Made by a program: the position numbers and the translations under genes. From Opitutia bacterium (GTDB lineage Bacteria; Verrucomicrobiota; Verrucomicrobiia; Opitutales; UBA953): DNA of 64,000 nucleotides. This document shows, piece after piece, positions 28,548 to 36,752 of the stretch. Position 1 is the first letter of the stretch, and each line of letters begins with the position of its first letter. Location of the stretch: positions 62,001 to 126,000 of the forward strand of contig BGOM01000024.1 in assembly GCA_003569245.1 (NCBI GenBank), read 5' to 3'. The notes below the pieces were generated by a model that worked only from the letters and a program-made list of their open reading frames with translations, made no database searches and was not told the DNA's origin.

Positions 28548-28576
28548 CTAGGGCAGCACGCGGTGCTGCCCCTACC
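28548..28576. repeat. CAGGTAGGG-type palindrome overlapping a stop codon
   Basis: CTAGGGCAGCACGCGGTGCT... unit, identical in its stem to 7125-7154. The minus-strand gene at 28572 uses a TAG inside this repeat (28572-28574) as its stop codon. Confidence 0.8.
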
Positions 28577-29426
28577 TCGAGAAATAAAGGCGCGCCAAGG
28601 CCTGCGTGCCGCAGTCGCCGTCACCGGCGGCCTGGACGTCGGCGTAGAGTTTCGCGGCGAGCTCGAGACCAGGCAGCGAGAGCTTCAGTTCGCGGCAGAC
28701 CTCCAGGGACAGGCCGATGTCCTTGACGAAATGCTTCACGTAGAAGCCCGGGGCGAAGTCGCCCTTGAGCACACGAGGAGCGAGGTTGAGCAGGGCCCAG
28801 CTGGAGGCACCGCCGCCGGAGAGCGCTTTCAGCACGGCCTCGAGGTCGAGTTGGTTGGCGCGCGCGAAGGCGAGGGCCTCCGCCATCGCGACCATGCCCG
28901 AGGCGATCGCGATCTGGTTGGCGAGTTTGCAAAGCTGCCCGGCGCCCGGGCCGCCCTGCAGGGAGATCGTCTTGCCCATGGCCTCGAAGAGCGGGCGGGC
29001 CTGCTCGAACGCCGCGGCCTCACCGCCGACCATGATGGTCATGGTGCCCTCGCGCGCGCCACGGTCGCCGCCGGATACCGGGGCATCCAGAGGCAGGCAC
29101 CCCTTGGCCGTCGCCGCCGCCGCCAGCTGGCGGGCCAAGGCCGGGCTCGAGGTGGTCATGTCGATGACCAGGCAGCCCGGGCGCGCGGCGGACAGGAAAC
29201 CCTGCCAGACCTCTGCCACATCGTTCGGGTAGCCCACCATCGAGATCGCGGCGTCGGCCCCGAGTACGGCCGCGGCCGACGAGTCCGCCCAGGTCGCGCC
29301 CAGCGGGAACAAGTCCTCGGCCTTGGCCTTAGTGCGGGTGTAGACCGTGACCGCATGGCCGGCCTTGAGCAGGTTGATCACCATGCTCTTGCCCATCACT
29401 CCCGTGCCGACGAACGCGATCTTCAT
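28572..29426 (-). CDS. Beta-hydroxyacid dehydrogenase (3-hydroxyisobutyrate dehydrogenase family)
   Basis: 284 aa from ATG 29426. The N-terminal NAD(P)-binding motif KIAFVGTGVMGKSMVINLL, the substrate block APVSGGDRGAREGTMTIMVGG and the catalytic lysine segment GAGQLCKLANQIAIASGM define the family (3-hydroxyisobutyrate, tartronate-semialdehyde or glyoxylate/succinic-semialdehyde reductases). Which substrate is used cannot be read. The start is fixed by an exactly spaced promoter; 17 upstream codons read as repeat-derived sequence. The gene is flanked on both sides by copies of the G/C-rich element, and its stop codon lies in a palindromic repeat. Confidence 0.9.
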   Translation of the reverse strand: MKIAFVGTGVMGKSMVINLLKAGHAVTVYTRTKAKAEDLFPLGATWADSSAAAVLGADAAISMVGYPNDVAEVWQGFLSAARPGCLVIDMTTSSPALARQLAAAATAKGCLPLDAPVSGGDRGAREGTMTIMVGGEAAAFEQARPLFEAMGKTISLQGGPGAGQLCKLANQIAIASGMVAMAEALAFARANQLDLEAVLKALSGGGASSWALLNLAPRVLKGDFAPGFYVKHFVKDIGLSLEVCRELKLSLPGLELAAKLYADVQAAGDGDCGTQALARLYFSR

Positions 29427-29432
29427 GCGGGC

Positions 29433-29461
29433 AGTGAAAAGCGCAGGGGACACGCTGGCAA
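29433..29461 (-). promoter_or_regulatory. Promoter of the beta-hydroxyacid dehydrogenase gene
   Basis: Minus strand: TTGCCA (29461-29456), 17 nt, TTCACT (29438-29433), 6 nt, ATG at 29426. Exact 35-nt spacing. Confidence 0.65.
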
Positions 29462-29507
29462 GCGGGCACGTAGGCAAGGCGCGTACCCGTCACAGGTAAG
29501 GGCAGCA

Positions 29508-29699
29508 CCGAGGAAACAAGAGCAATAGCATCAAGAGAAATAGGGACAGGGTCAGGGGAAGGGTCAGGTAAATAATCAAGTCGGCAGGATGCCGTTTCGA
29601 GATCCTTCCCCTGTCCCTGACCCTGTCCCTTTTGCATCCACCTGTCCCTGTCCCTGACCCTTTCCCTACTGCATCCACCAGACCTTTTTGCATCCACCT
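29508..29699. repeat. G-rich/C-rich inverted-repeat element, copy 2
   Basis: Non-coding. The left arm GGGACAGGGTCAGGGGAAGG (from 29543) pairs with the right arm CCTTCCCCTGTCCCTGACCC (from 29604). The left arm has four G-tracts of 3-4 with 2-3 nt loops, a textbook G-quadruplex pattern. The central AATCAAGTCGGCAGGAT and the CTTTTGCATCCACC end are shared with copy 1. A half palindrome (CAGGTAAGGGCAGCACC) sits at its left edge. Confidence 0.7.
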
Positions 29700-29743
29700 G
29701 GCCCAAACCCAAGCCCTCACCCCAGCCCTTCCGAATCCCCCTC

Positions 29744-29772
29744 TTGCCCTCCCCTCTGAAATCCCCGAACCT
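29744..29772 (+). promoter_or_regulatory. xseA promoter
   Basis: TTGCCC (29744-29749), 17 nt, GAACCT (29767-29772), 6 nt, ATG at 29779. I located it by applying the 35-nt rule to the expected XseA start. Confidence 0.6.
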
Positions 29773-29778
29773 GCCGAC

Positions 29779-30963
29779 ATGGCCTCGGCCCCCCTTACCA
29801 TCAGCGAACTCGCGGATGTCCTCAAAGGTCATCTCAACGGGATGGGGACGCTCGAGGTGACAGGTGAGATCTCGGGCTACAAGACCTACCCGTCCGGCCA
29901 CCATTACTTCGCGCTCAAGGACGCCGAAGCGAAGGTGGACTGCGTGCTGTACTCCTTCCAGGCCCGCTGGCTCAAGGAGCCGCTGCGCGAGGGCCAGAAG
30001 GTCGTGGCCAAGGCCAAGGCGGATTTCTACGGCAAGTCCGGCAAGATGTCCCTGATCATCGACTCGATCAAGCCGGCCGGCGAGGGCGACCTCTTCCAGA
30101 AGTTCAAGGAACTGCGCGACAAACTGAAGGCCGAGGGGCTCTTCGACGAGTCGCTCAAGCGGCCCCTGCCCGACTTCCCCAAGGTCGTCGCGTTCGTGAC
30201 GTCGGAGATCGGCGCGGTCTGGCATGACTTCACCGAGGTGCTCAAGACGCGCGGCTGGAGCGGCACGGCGTGGCTCGTGCCCGCCCGCGTGCAGGGCGAG
30301 AGCTGTCCGGGCTCGGTGATCAACGGCCTGAAGCAGGCCAACGCCATCCCCGGCATCGACCTGATCGTGGTCGGCCGCGGCGGCGGCTCGATGGAGGACC
30401 TATGGGGCTTCAACGACGAACAACTCGTCCGCGCCGTGCGCGCGAGCCGCACCCCGGTCATCTCCGCCGTCGGCCACCAGACCGACTTCACCCTTTGTGA
30501 TTTCGCGGCGGACCGCCGCGCGGAGACGCCGACGGCCGCGGCCGAGCTGATCGCCTCGGGCCAGACGAAACTGCGCGACCGCCTGCGCCTGCTCGGGGCC
30601 GAGCTGGCGCGCCATTCGCCCAAGGCCCGTCTGCAGTCGCTCTATCAGGACCTCGACCTCCTGCGCGAACGTCTCGACGGCGCCGCCGAGGAGATCGTCG
30701 CGGACCACCGGCACCGGCTCTCCGAGCTCGGCAGTGAACTGCATCGCCTCTCCCCCAAGGCCCGGATGGGCGTGGCGCGGGAGAAAATCGACCAACTCGG
30801 CAAGCGCCTCACCTCGGCGGGCTTCGAGTCCGTGCTGGCCCGCGGTTACAGCATCGTGCGCGACGCCGACGGCGCCGTGATCAGCACCCGCGCAGGCGTG
30901 ACCCCGGGCCGGAAACTCCGCCTGAAGTTCGGCGACGGCGAGGCCGCCGCCACCGGCGGGTAA
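29779..30963 (+). CDS. xseA: Exodeoxyribonuclease VII large subunit
   Basis: 394 aa from ATG 29779. The N-terminal OB-fold (about 10-100) reads LTISELADVLKGHLNGMGTL, then EVTGEISGYKTYPSGHHYFALKD. The catalytic domain has VVAFVTSEIGAVWHDF, DLIVVGRGGGSMEDLWGFND, VISAVGHQTDFTLCDFAADRRAETPTAAAEL and ends VLARGYSIV. It degrades single-stranded DNA in mismatch repair and recombination together with XseB, whose gene is not in the window. It is slightly shorter than the 430-450 aa of E. coli XseA because the coiled-coil region is compact. Confidence 0.95.
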   Translation: MASAPLTISELADVLKGHLNGMGTLEVTGEISGYKTYPSGHHYFALKDAEAKVDCVLYSFQARWLKEPLREGQKVVAKAKADFYGKSGKMSLIIDSIKPAGEGDLFQKFKELRDKLKAEGLFDESLKRPLPDFPKVVAFVTSEIGAVWHDFTEVLKTRGWSGTAWLVPARVQGESCPGSVINGLKQANAIPGIDLIVVGRGGGSMEDLWGFNDEQLVRAVRASRTPVISAVGHQTDFTLCDFAADRRAETPTAAAELIASGQTKLRDRLRLLGAELARHSPKARLQSLYQDLDLLRERLDGAAEEIVADHRHRLSELGSELHRLSPKARMGVAREKIDQLGKRLTSAGFESVLARGYSIVRDADGAVISTRAGVTPGRKLRLKFGDGEAAATGG

Positions 30964-30982
30964 GGAGAGACCATGAAAACAA

Positions 30983-31012
30983 AGGGGCAGCACGTGGTGC
31001 TGTCCCTGCCTC
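30983..31012. repeat. Diverged CAGGTAGGG-type palindrome
   Basis: GGGGCAGCACGTGGTGCTGTCC, a variant of the GGCAGCAC-type unit with a GTG loop and one mismatch, placed 20 nt after the xseA stop. Confidence 0.6.
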
Positions 31013-31037
31013 TAGCCCTACCCCGGGCCCTAGCCCT

Positions 31038-31061
31038 CTGATCGGCCGGAAGGCCGATCAG
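31038..31061. terminator. Perfect hairpin spanning the proS stop codon
   Basis: CTGATCGGCC-GGAA-GGCCGATCAG, a 10-bp perfect stem with a GGAA loop between the convergent xseA and proS genes. The proS TGA (complement of 31058-31060) is inside it. No T run follows on either strand, so the mode of termination is uncertain. Confidence 0.65.
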
Positions 31062-32587
31062 TAAGCCTTCGCCATGACCACGCGGCGGGCGCTGGGCTCG
31101 CCGGTGACGACGCACTTGCCGGGCTCGTCCTTCGCGTCGAGCGGGATGCAGCGGATGGTGACCTTGAGCTCCTCCTTGAGGCGCTTCTCGACCGCCTTGC
31201 TGCCGTTCCAGTGGCAGAGCGCGAAACCACCGTGGATCTCGGGTCGCTCGGGGTTCTGCGGCGTGAAGTAGGCCTTGAGCTCCTCCCAGGTGTCGATCGT
31301 GCGGGTATTCGCGGCGCGGTGGGCCTTGGCGCGGGCCAGGAGGTTGTCCTGGATGGCCTGCAGGCGCTGGCCGATGGTCGCGACGAATTCGGCGCGCGGG
31401 ACACCGGCCTTCTCGCCGGTGTCGCGGCGGGCGACGAAGACCGCGCCGGCGGCGAAGTCGCGCGGGCCGACCTCGACGCGCAGAGGGACGCCCTTCTTGA
31501 TCCAGCCCCACGCCTTGTCGCCGCCGCGGATGTCGCGGTTGTCGACGGTCACGACGATCTTGCGGTCGTGGAAGCGCTGGGCGGCGAGCTCCTTCTGGAG
31601 CGACTGGCAATAGGCGAGGATGTCGGCCTTGGTGGCGTCGTCCTTGTAGATCGGGCAGATGACGACGTGCTGCGGGGCGAGGCGCGGCGGGGCGACGAAC
31701 CCGTCGTCGTCGGAATGCGTCATGATCATGCCGCCGATGAGGCGGGTGGAGACGCCCCACGAGGTGGTGTGCGCGTACTGCTGGGTGCCTTTCTCATCCT
31801 GGAACTGGATGCCGCAGGACTTGGCGAAGTTCTGGCCAAGGTAATGCGAGGTGCCGGCCTGGAGGGCCTTGCGGTCCTGCATCATCGACTCGATGCAGAG
31901 CGTGTCGACCGCGCCGGGGAAACGCTCGCCCTCGGTCTTGCGACCCTTGATGACCGGCATCGCCATGTAGTTCTCGGCGAAGTCGGCGTAGACCTCGAGC
32001 ATCTTGTTGGTCTCCTCGATCGCCTCGGCCTCGGTGGCGTGGACGGTGTGGCCTTCCTGCCAGAGGAACTCGGCGGTGCGCAGGAAGAGGCGGGTGCGCA
32101 TCTCCCAGCGGACGACATTGGCCCACTGGTTGATGAGGATCGGCAGGTCGCGGTAGGACTGCACCCACTTGGCGTAGGTCTCGCCGATGATGGTCTCGGA
32201 GGTCGGGCGGACGATGAGGGGCTCCTCGAGCTCACCCGCGGGGACGAGCTTGCCGTCGGGACCGGCCTCGAGGCGCGAGTGGGTGACGACCGCGCACTCC
32301 TTGGCGAAGCCGTCGACGTGGGCGGCCTCCTTCTGGATGTAGCTGACGGGGATGAAGAGCGGGAAGTAGGCGTTCACATGGCCCGTCTCCTTGAACATCG
32401 CGTCGAGGTCGCGCTGGATGTTCTCCCAGAGCGCGTAGCCCCACGGCTTGATCACCATGCAACCGCGGACCGCGCTGTTCTCGGCCAGGTCGGCATGGCG
32501 GATCACCTGGAGATACCACTCCGGGTAATCCTCGGCGCGGGTCGGCGTGATGGCGGTCTTGGGCTTGGCGGCGGGCGGCTGGGACAT
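31058..32587 (-). CDS. proS: Prolyl-tRNA synthetase, archaeal/eukaryotic-like type
   Basis: 509 aa from ATG 32587. It charges tRNA-Pro. It is the compact archaeal/eukaryotic-type (ProS3): it has PWGYALWENIQRDLDAMFKE, LIVRPTSETIIGETYAKW, RTRLFLRTAEFLWQEGHT and SWGVSTRLIGGMIMTHSDDD, lacks the ~180-aa editing insertion of bacterial-type enzymes, and ends in a short C-terminal domain closing with KAY. The C-terminal tyrosine is a hallmark of this type. Relevant Cys residues in the zinc domain are reduced (FALCHW, TIRCIPL, GKCVVTGE). The start is chosen by the MSQPP beginning plus the promoter; 26 upstream codons are repeat-like. Confidence 0.95.
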   Translation of the reverse strand: MSQPPAAKPKTAITPTRAEDYPEWYLQVIRHADLAENSAVRGCMVIKPWGYALWENIQRDLDAMFKETGHVNAYFPLFIPVSYIQKEAAHVDGFAKECAVVTHSRLEAGPDGKLVPAGELEEPLIVRPTSETIIGETYAKWVQSYRDLPILINQWANVVRWEMRTRLFLRTAEFLWQEGHTVHATEAEAIEETNKMLEVYADFAENYMAMPVIKGRKTEGERFPGAVDTLCIESMMQDRKALQAGTSHYLGQNFAKSCGIQFQDEKGTQQYAHTTSWGVSTRLIGGMIMTHSDDDGFVAPPRLAPQHVVICPIYKDDATKADILAYCQSLQKELAAQRFHDRKIVVTVDNRDIRGGDKAWGWIKKGVPLRVEVGPRDFAAGAVFVARRDTGEKAGVPRAEFVATIGQRLQAIQDNLLARAKAHRAANTRTIDTWEELKAYFTPQNPERPEIHGGFALCHWNGSKAVEKRLKEELKVTIRCIPLDAKDEPGKCVVTGEPSARRVVMAKAY

Positions 32588-32594
32588 GCGGTCA

Positions 32595-32623
32595 GTAAAG
32601 AGGGAAGGAAGCAGGAAGGGCAA
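32595..32623 (-). promoter_or_regulatory. proS promoter
   Basis: Minus strand: TTGCCC (32623-32618), 17 nt, CTTTAC (32600-32595; TTTACT if the spacer is 18), 7 nt, ATG at 32587. Confidence 0.6.
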
Positions 32624-32639
32624 GGAAACGAAAGGGGGC

Positions 32640-32825
32640 ACGCCGGCATGCGGGCACGTGGGCAAGGGGCGCGCCGGTCGCCTCTAGATGTAGCCTGGGC
32701 GGCAAGCTTCACCGGGCCTGGGCTGGGGCTAGGACGAAAACAAGGGAGGTCAAAGGTACGCTCGGCTGATGCGCATGCGCAGACGAACACTCCTGTCCCC
32801 GGCCCTGGCCCTATCCCTAGCCCTG
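32640..32825. repeat. Intergenic G-rich/C-rich element between proS and prmC
   Basis: No gene is visible. GGGCCTGGGCTGGGGCTAGG (32714-32733) faces a C-rich stretch of CCCGGCCCTGGCCCTATCCC-type units (about 32797-32824). The middle has an alternating TGATGCGCATGCGCA segment (32768-32782). It has the same architecture as the elements at 28342, 29508 and 35058. Confidence 0.55.
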
Positions 32826-32827
32826 GT

Positions 32828-33676
32828 TCAGTTAGTTTTCCGCGCCTGCCAGAATCGCGGACGGCCGCTCATGTCGGGTCGGCCGGCGGACTCGGCATAA
32901 CCGAGTTGGGCGGACAAGGTCGCCAAGGCGGCGTGCTGGTCGATGCCGGTCTCGAGGAGCACCCACCCGCCGGCGCGCAGGAAGCGTGGGGCGTCGGTCA
33001 GGATACGGCGCAGGTCGGCCAGACCCTCGTCGGGCGCGATGAGGGCGGACTTCGGGTCGAACTCGCGCACCTCGGGCTCGGCGGCGGCAACCTCGGCCTC
33101 GGTCAGGTAAGGCGGGTTCGAGACGATCAGGTCGTAGGCGTCGGTGACCGCGGCGAACCAGTCGGACTCCGCGAACGCGACCCGTTCGGCGAGGCCGCAC
33201 TGCGCGGCGTTCTCCCGGGCGAGCGCCAAGGCGTCGGGCGAGCGGTCGACGGCCTCGACCTTCCAGGCCGGCCGTTCGGCGGCGAGGGCCAGCGCGATCG
33301 CGCCCGAGCCCGTGCCGAGGTCGAGCACGCGCACGGTCTGCTCGGCCGGGAACAGGGCCAGCGCGAGGTCGATCAATTCCTCCGTCTCAGGCCGCGGCAC
33401 AAGGGCACGCTTGTCCGACTTCAGGACGAGATCGCGGAACCCCACCTGGCCGACGATGTGCTGGAGGGGCTCGCGATTGCCGCGGCGCACCACGAAGCCA
33501 CGCAGGCGATCGGCCTCGGCCTCGGTCAGCAGACGTTCGAACTGCAGGTAGAGGTCGAGCCGCTTGAGCCCGAGCGCGGCGGCGAACAGATGCTCCGCCT
33601 CGACGCGCGGCTTCTCCACACCCTTGCGGCCCAGGAAGTCGGTCGACTTCTTCAACGTCTCGAGGAGATTCTGCAT
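32828..33676 (-). CDS. prmC: Release factor glutamine methyltransferase
   Basis: 282 aa. It methylates the Gln of the GGQ motif in release factors RF1/RF2. The N-terminal helical domain (LLETLKKSTDFLGRKGV; AEHLFAAALG) is followed by the methyltransferase domain with VLDLGTGSGAIALALA and the catalytic NPPY motif in DLIVSNPPYLTEAEV. LVPRPETEELIDLAL is the conserved block before the SAM loop. Its ATG overlaps the stop of the sua5 gene (TGATG), so the two are coupled. prfA, its usual neighbour, is not here. Confidence 0.95.
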   Translation of the reverse strand: MQNLLETLKKSTDFLGRKGVEKPRVEAEHLFAAALGLKRLDLYLQFERLLTEAEADRLRGFVVRRGNREPLQHIVGQVGFRDLVLKSDKRALVPRPETEELIDLALALFPAEQTVRVLDLGTGSGAIALALAAERPAWKVEAVDRSPDALALARENAAQCGLAERVAFAESDWFAAVTDAYDLIVSNPPYLTEAEVAAAEPEVREFDPKSALIAPDEGLADLRRILTDAPRFLRAGGWVLLETGIDQHAALATLSAQLGYAESAGRPDMSGRPRFWQARKTN

Positions 33677-34659
33677 CAGCGGGCGGCGGCGCGGGTCAGG
33701 CGGTCGTTATAGGCGGCCCCGACCCCGGCAGGGTCGGCCAGTTCGACATGGATGGTTTCGTAACCGCGTCCGTCCAGCCGGCGGAGCAGGTCGAACAGGT
33801 GATGCGCGGCCTCCGCGACCGCGCCCGATTCCGAGAGCAGGAAGACATCGGCGTTCGCAGGCGGCGACGCGCGCCGGCCGAGGAAGACCACGGCGGAACG
33901 GAGGTTCGCGACGACCGGCAACGAACCGACCGGGAAGAGCGCGACCTTCGTCGCGGGGCTGTAATGCCGTTCGAGCATGCCCGGCGCGTCCTGCGGGGCG
34001 TGCTGGCTCGCGGCGCGCGTGACGACCTCGACCTCGCCGAGCAAGCCGCGGAGCGTCTCGACCGGGATCGGGCCGGGACGGAGCAGGCGGGCGCGCCCCG
34101 GGACGGAGAGGTCCAGGATCGTCGATTCGACGCCGTGTTCGCAGGGGCCGCCGTCGACGACCCAAGGGCAGCGCGCGCCGAGCGACGCGATGACGTGCGC
34201 GGCGCGGGTGGGGCTGACATAACCGAAGGGGTTGGCGCTCGGCGCGGCGAGCGGCCGGCCGGCGAGCCGGAGCACCTCGCGGAAGACCGGGTGGGCGGGC
34301 AGGCGGACCGCCACCGTGTCCTTGCCGGCGGTGACGAGGTCGGGCACGCCCGCCTTGCGACGCAGCACGACCGTGAGCGGGCCGGGCCAGAGCGCGGCGA
34401 GCTTGGCCAGCCGTGCATCGGGCTCGGCCACCTGCGCGAGGCCGGCGAGGTCGGGCACGTGGACGATGAGCGGATCCAGCAGCGGGCGACCCTTGATCGC
34501 GAAGACCTGGGCGACCGCCGTCGGGTTCGACGCGTCGGCGGCCAGGCCGTAGACCGTCTCGGTCGGCAGCGCCACGCACTGCCCGGCACGCAGCAGCTCC
34601 GCCGCGCGCGCGAGGTCGGTCGGCGAGGTCGTGAGCGGGCTGGGAACGGGTGAGTCCAA
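33676..34659 (-). CDS. L-threonylcarbamoyladenylate synthase
   Basis: About 327 aa if started at TTG 34659. It makes threonylcarbamoyl-AMP for the tRNA t6A37 modification (Sua5/TsaC/YwlC family). The YrdC-type domain covers about 10-190: GQCVALPTETVYGLAADASN, KGRPLLDPLIVHV, AAPSANPFGYVSPTRAAHV. The extra C-terminal Sua5 domain is present, starting at ARLLRPGPIPVETL, then HYSPATKVALFPVG and ending in YNDRLTRAAAR. No good ATG is in place; TTG 34659 lies about 37 nt after a strong promoter, but the start remains uncertain. It is coupled with prmC. Confidence 0.9.
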   Translation of the reverse strand: MDSPVPSPLTTSPTDLARAAELLRAGQCVALPTETVYGLAADASNPTAVAQVFAIKGRPLLDPLIVHVPDLAGLAQVAEPDARLAKLAALWPGPLTVVLRRKAGVPDLVTAGKDTVAVRLPAHPVFREVLRLAGRPLAAPSANPFGYVSPTRAAHVIASLGARCPWVVDGGPCEHGVESTILDLSVPGRARLLRPGPIPVETLRGLLGEVEVVTRAASQHAPQDAPGMLERHYSPATKVALFPVGSLPVVANLRSAVVFLGRRASPPANADVFLLSESGAVAEAAHHLFDLLRRLDGRGYETIHVELADPAGVGAAYNDRLTRAAAR

Positions 34660-34702
34660 GGACAGGAAGCGGATAGGCGGAGACGGCGGGATTGTCCCGC
34701 CC

Positions 34703-34731
34703 GTTTTACCCCGAGGCCCGGACGGGGGCAA
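34703..34731 (-). promoter_or_regulatory. Promoter of the sua5-prmC operon
   Basis: Minus strand: TTGCCC (34731-34726), 17 nt, TAAAAC (34708-34703). The -10 is among the best in the window. Here no start codon lies at +1, so this operon would have a normal leader of about 35 nt. Confidence 0.55.
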
Positions 34732-34745
34732 CCTCCCATCCCGGG

Positions 34746-34776
34746 CAACAAAAAGGCCGCCTGGTCAGGCGGCCTC
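34746..34776 (-). terminator. rpsR terminator
   Basis: On the minus strand GGCCGCCTG-AC-CAGGCGGCC followed by TTTTTGTT: a 9-bp GC stem plus T run directly downstream of rpsR. Confidence 0.9.
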
Positions 34777-34797
34777 GTCAGGTCGGTGGATGACCGT

Positions 34798-34992
34798 TTA
34801 CTTCATCGTGATCATATTGCGGGCGCGCTTCACGGCCTTGGCAATATGACGCTGCTGGCGGGCGGTGAGGCCGGTCAGCTTGCGGGGCAGGATCTTGCCC
34901 GTCTCGGTGACGTAGCGCGTCAAGGCCTCGGGTTCGGTGAAATCGAAGTCGAGGGGATTGCGGGAGCGCTTGAGCTTACCTTCGGTGGTCAT
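34798..34992 (-). CDS. rpsR: Small ribosomal subunit protein S18 (bS18)
   Basis: 64 aa from ATG 34992, the size of a short bS18. The core [20 protein letters not shown] followed by KAVKRARNM is diagnostic. It binds S6 and 16S rRNA in the small-subunit platform. It is a single-gene unit here, rather than lying with rpsF/ssb/rplI as in many bacteria. It has its own promoter (TTGCCC, 38 nt upstream) and a strong terminator. Confidence 0.96.
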   Translation of the reverse strand: MTTEGKLKRSRNPLDFDFTEPEALTRYVTETGKILPRKLTGLTARQQRHIAKAVKRARNMITMK

Positions 34993-35001
34993 GGGAGGTT
35001 T

Positions 35002-35030
35002 GGAAGTAAGGGACGGAAGGCCGAGGGCAA
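35002..35030 (-). promoter_or_regulatory. rpsR promoter
   Basis: Minus strand: TTGCCC (35030-35025), then ACTTCC (35007-35002) at 17 nt or TTACTT at 15 nt; ATG at 34992, 38 nt from the -35. Confidence 0.5.
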
Positions 35031-35057
35031 GGAGAAATGGGGTGAGCGCCAGCGGCA

Positions 35058-35163
35058 CAGGGCTAGGGACAGGGTCAGGGACAGGAATAGCGCCAATAAA
35101 TAGGGGTATTTGCCCGTTTTTACCGTAGAAACGCTACCTGCCCCTGACCCTGACCCTCTTCAG
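35058..35163. repeat. G-rich/C-rich inverted-repeat element downstream of tlyA
   Basis: Left arm GGGCTAGGGACAGGGTCAGG (from 35070) with four regular G3 tracts and 3-nt loops; right arm CTGCCCCTGACCCTGACCCT (from 35139). The loop region is AT-rich (AATAAATAGG, TTTTTACC). Non-coding, immediately after the 3' end of tlyA and upstream of rpsR. Confidence 0.65.
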
Positions 35164-35170
35164 TGCCTCT

Positions 35171-35926
35171 TCAGACCCTCTTCAACCCGATCAGGAACTC
35201 CTTATTCCCCTCCCCTCCTTCGATGGGGGATGGGATGACGCCGAGGACGGTGGCCCCGGGCAGGCCGGCGCCGGTGACGGTCAGGGCCTCGACCACGCGC
35301 GCATGGATCGCAGGGTCCTTGATGATCCCTCGGCCCTTGTCGGCCTCGGCCTTGGTGGCCTCGAACTGCGGCTTGATGAGCGCGACGAGGTGGCCGCCCT
35401 GCCCTACCCGCTGCCAGGCGACCGGCAGGATGAGGTTCAGGGAAATGAACGAGAGGTCCATGACGACGATGCCGTAGTCGGCATGGGGGAGTTCGACGGC
35501 GTTGAGTTCGCGGGCGTTGAACTTCTCGAAGTTGCGGACGCGGGCATCCGCGCGGAGCTTCGCGTGCAGCTGGGCGGTCCCGACGTCGACGCAGGTCATG
35601 TCGGCGACGCCGCGTTGCAGGAGGCAGTCGGTGAAACCGCCGGTCGAGGCGCCGACGTCGAGGCCGTGGAGACCGGCGACCGGGATGGCGAAATGGTCGA
35701 GCGCCGCGGTCAGCTTCTCGCCGCCGCGGGAAACGAAGCGGGGCGGTTGCTCGACGATGAGGACGGCATCCTCGGGGAAGGATTGCGAAGCCTTCTGGAC
35801 CACGCTGTCCGGGCCGGAGCGGACCTTGCCCCCGAGGATCAGGGCCTGGGCCATCGACCGGGAGGGCGCGAGGCCGAGCTTCACGAGCAGCTCGTCGGCG
35901 CGGATTCTGCCGGGCTTGGCGGCCAT
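35171..35926 (-). CDS. tlyA: TlyA-family rRNA 2'-O-methyltransferase
   Basis: 251 aa. An N-terminal S4 RNA-binding domain ([20 protein letters not shown]) is followed by an FtsJ-type methyltransferase domain: [20 protein letters not shown] (SAM loop), [29 protein letters not shown] and [19 protein letters not shown]. TlyA methylates 16S and/or 23S rRNA ribose positions. The gene starts 4 nt after thiG, so it is the last gene of the thiamine operon, an arrangement without an obvious functional link. A G-rich element follows its stop. Confidence 0.93.
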   Translation of the reverse strand: MAAKPGRIRADELLVKLGLAPSRSMAQALILGGKVRSGPDSVVQKASQSFPEDAVLIVEQPPRFVSRGGEKLTAALDHFAIPVAGLHGLDVGASTGGFTDCLLQRGVADMTCVDVGTAQLHAKLRADARVRNFEKFNARELNAVELPHADYGIVVMDLSFISLNLILPVAWQRVGQGGHLVALIKPQFEATKAEADKGRGIIKDPAIHARVVEALTVTGAGLPGATVLGVIPSPIEGGEGNKEFLIGLKRV

Positions 35927-35930
35927 GGCC

Positions 35931-36698
35931 TCAGTCGAGGAAGCCCGTCAGCGGCGAAGTCGGCTGCGCGGTGACGGAACCGGCGCCCAGGCCGGCCTCG
36001 CGGGCGGCGCGACCGGCTTCGACGGCGAGACGGAACGCGCGGGCCATCGCGAGCGGATCGCCGGAGGAGGCGATGGCGGTGTTCACGAGCACGGCGTCGG
36101 CGCCCAGCTCCAGGGCCTCGGCGGCGTGCGACGGCGCGCCGATCCCGGCGTCGACGATCACGGGCACGCGGGCCTGCTCGATGATGATGCGGAGGAAATC
36201 GCGCGACAGCAGGCCGCGGTTGGAACCGATGGGCGCGCCCAGCGGCATGACCGCGGCGGCGCCGACCTCCTCGAGACGCTTGGCCAGCACGGGGTCGGCA
36301 TGGATATACGGCAGGACGGTGAAGCCCTTCTTCACCAGCTCGCGGCAAGCCTCGAGGGTCTCCACCGGATCGGGCATCAGATACTTCGGGTCCGGATGGA
36401 TCTCGAGCTTGAGCCAGGAAGTCTGCAGCGCCTCGCGGGCGAGCTCGGCGGCGAAGATCGCCTCCTTGGCCGTGCGGACCCCGGAGGTGTTCGGCAGGAT
36501 CAGGTGCCTGGAGCGGTCGAGCGCGGACAGGATACCGTCGTCGGCCGCGTCGAAGCGCACGCGCTTGATCGCCATCGTGACGACCTCGGCGCCGGAGGCG
36601 TCGAGCACGGCGCGCAGCTGGGCCGCGGAGGCGTACTTGCCCGTGCCCGTGAGGAGGCGCGAGGCGAAGGTGCGGTCGGCGATGCGGAGCGAGGCCAT
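35931..36698 (-). CDS. thiG: Thiazole synthase
   Basis: 255 aa from ATG 36698 ([20 protein letters not shown]). It forms the thiazole phosphate of thiamine from deoxyxylulose phosphate, ThiS-thiocarboxylate and dehydroglycine. Conserved segments: [36 protein letters not shown] (ending in the substrate loop), [14 protein letters not shown] and [20 protein letters not shown]. The catalytic Lys is in WLKLEIH. A GTG 12 nt upstream is a possible but less likely start. It lies between thiE and tlyA in the thiS-thiE-thiE-thiG-tlyA run. Confidence 0.96.
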   Translation of the reverse strand: MASLRIADRTFASRLLTGTGKYASAAQLRAVLDASGAEVVTMAIKRVRFDAADDGILSALDRSRHLILPNTSGVRTAKEAIFAAELAREALQTSWLKLEIHPDPKYLMPDPVETLEACRELVKKGFTVLPYIHADPVLAKRLEEVGAAAVMPLGAPIGSNRGLLSRDFLRIIIEQARVPVIVDAGIGAPSHAAEALELGADAVLVNTAIASSGDPLAMARAFRLAVEAGRAAREAGLGAGSVTAQPTSPLTGFLD

Positions 36699-36707
36699 CG
36701 GAAGGCA

Positions 36708-36736
36708 CACAATCCCAGACCCGGCGGGCTTGTCCA
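36708..36736 (-). promoter_or_regulatory. Possible internal promoter before thiG
   Basis: Minus strand: TGGACA (36736-36731), 17 nt, ATTGTG (36713-36708), 9 nt, ATG at 36698. It fits the window pattern loosely and would let thiG-tlyA be expressed separately from thiS-thiE. Confidence 0.4.
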
Positions 36737-36752
36737 GCCCACGCGCACGAAA

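Noticed and set aside
32640-32825. Small gene in the proS-prmC gap
   Set aside because: Open frames here are low-complexity translations of the G/C-rich element, with no start signal.
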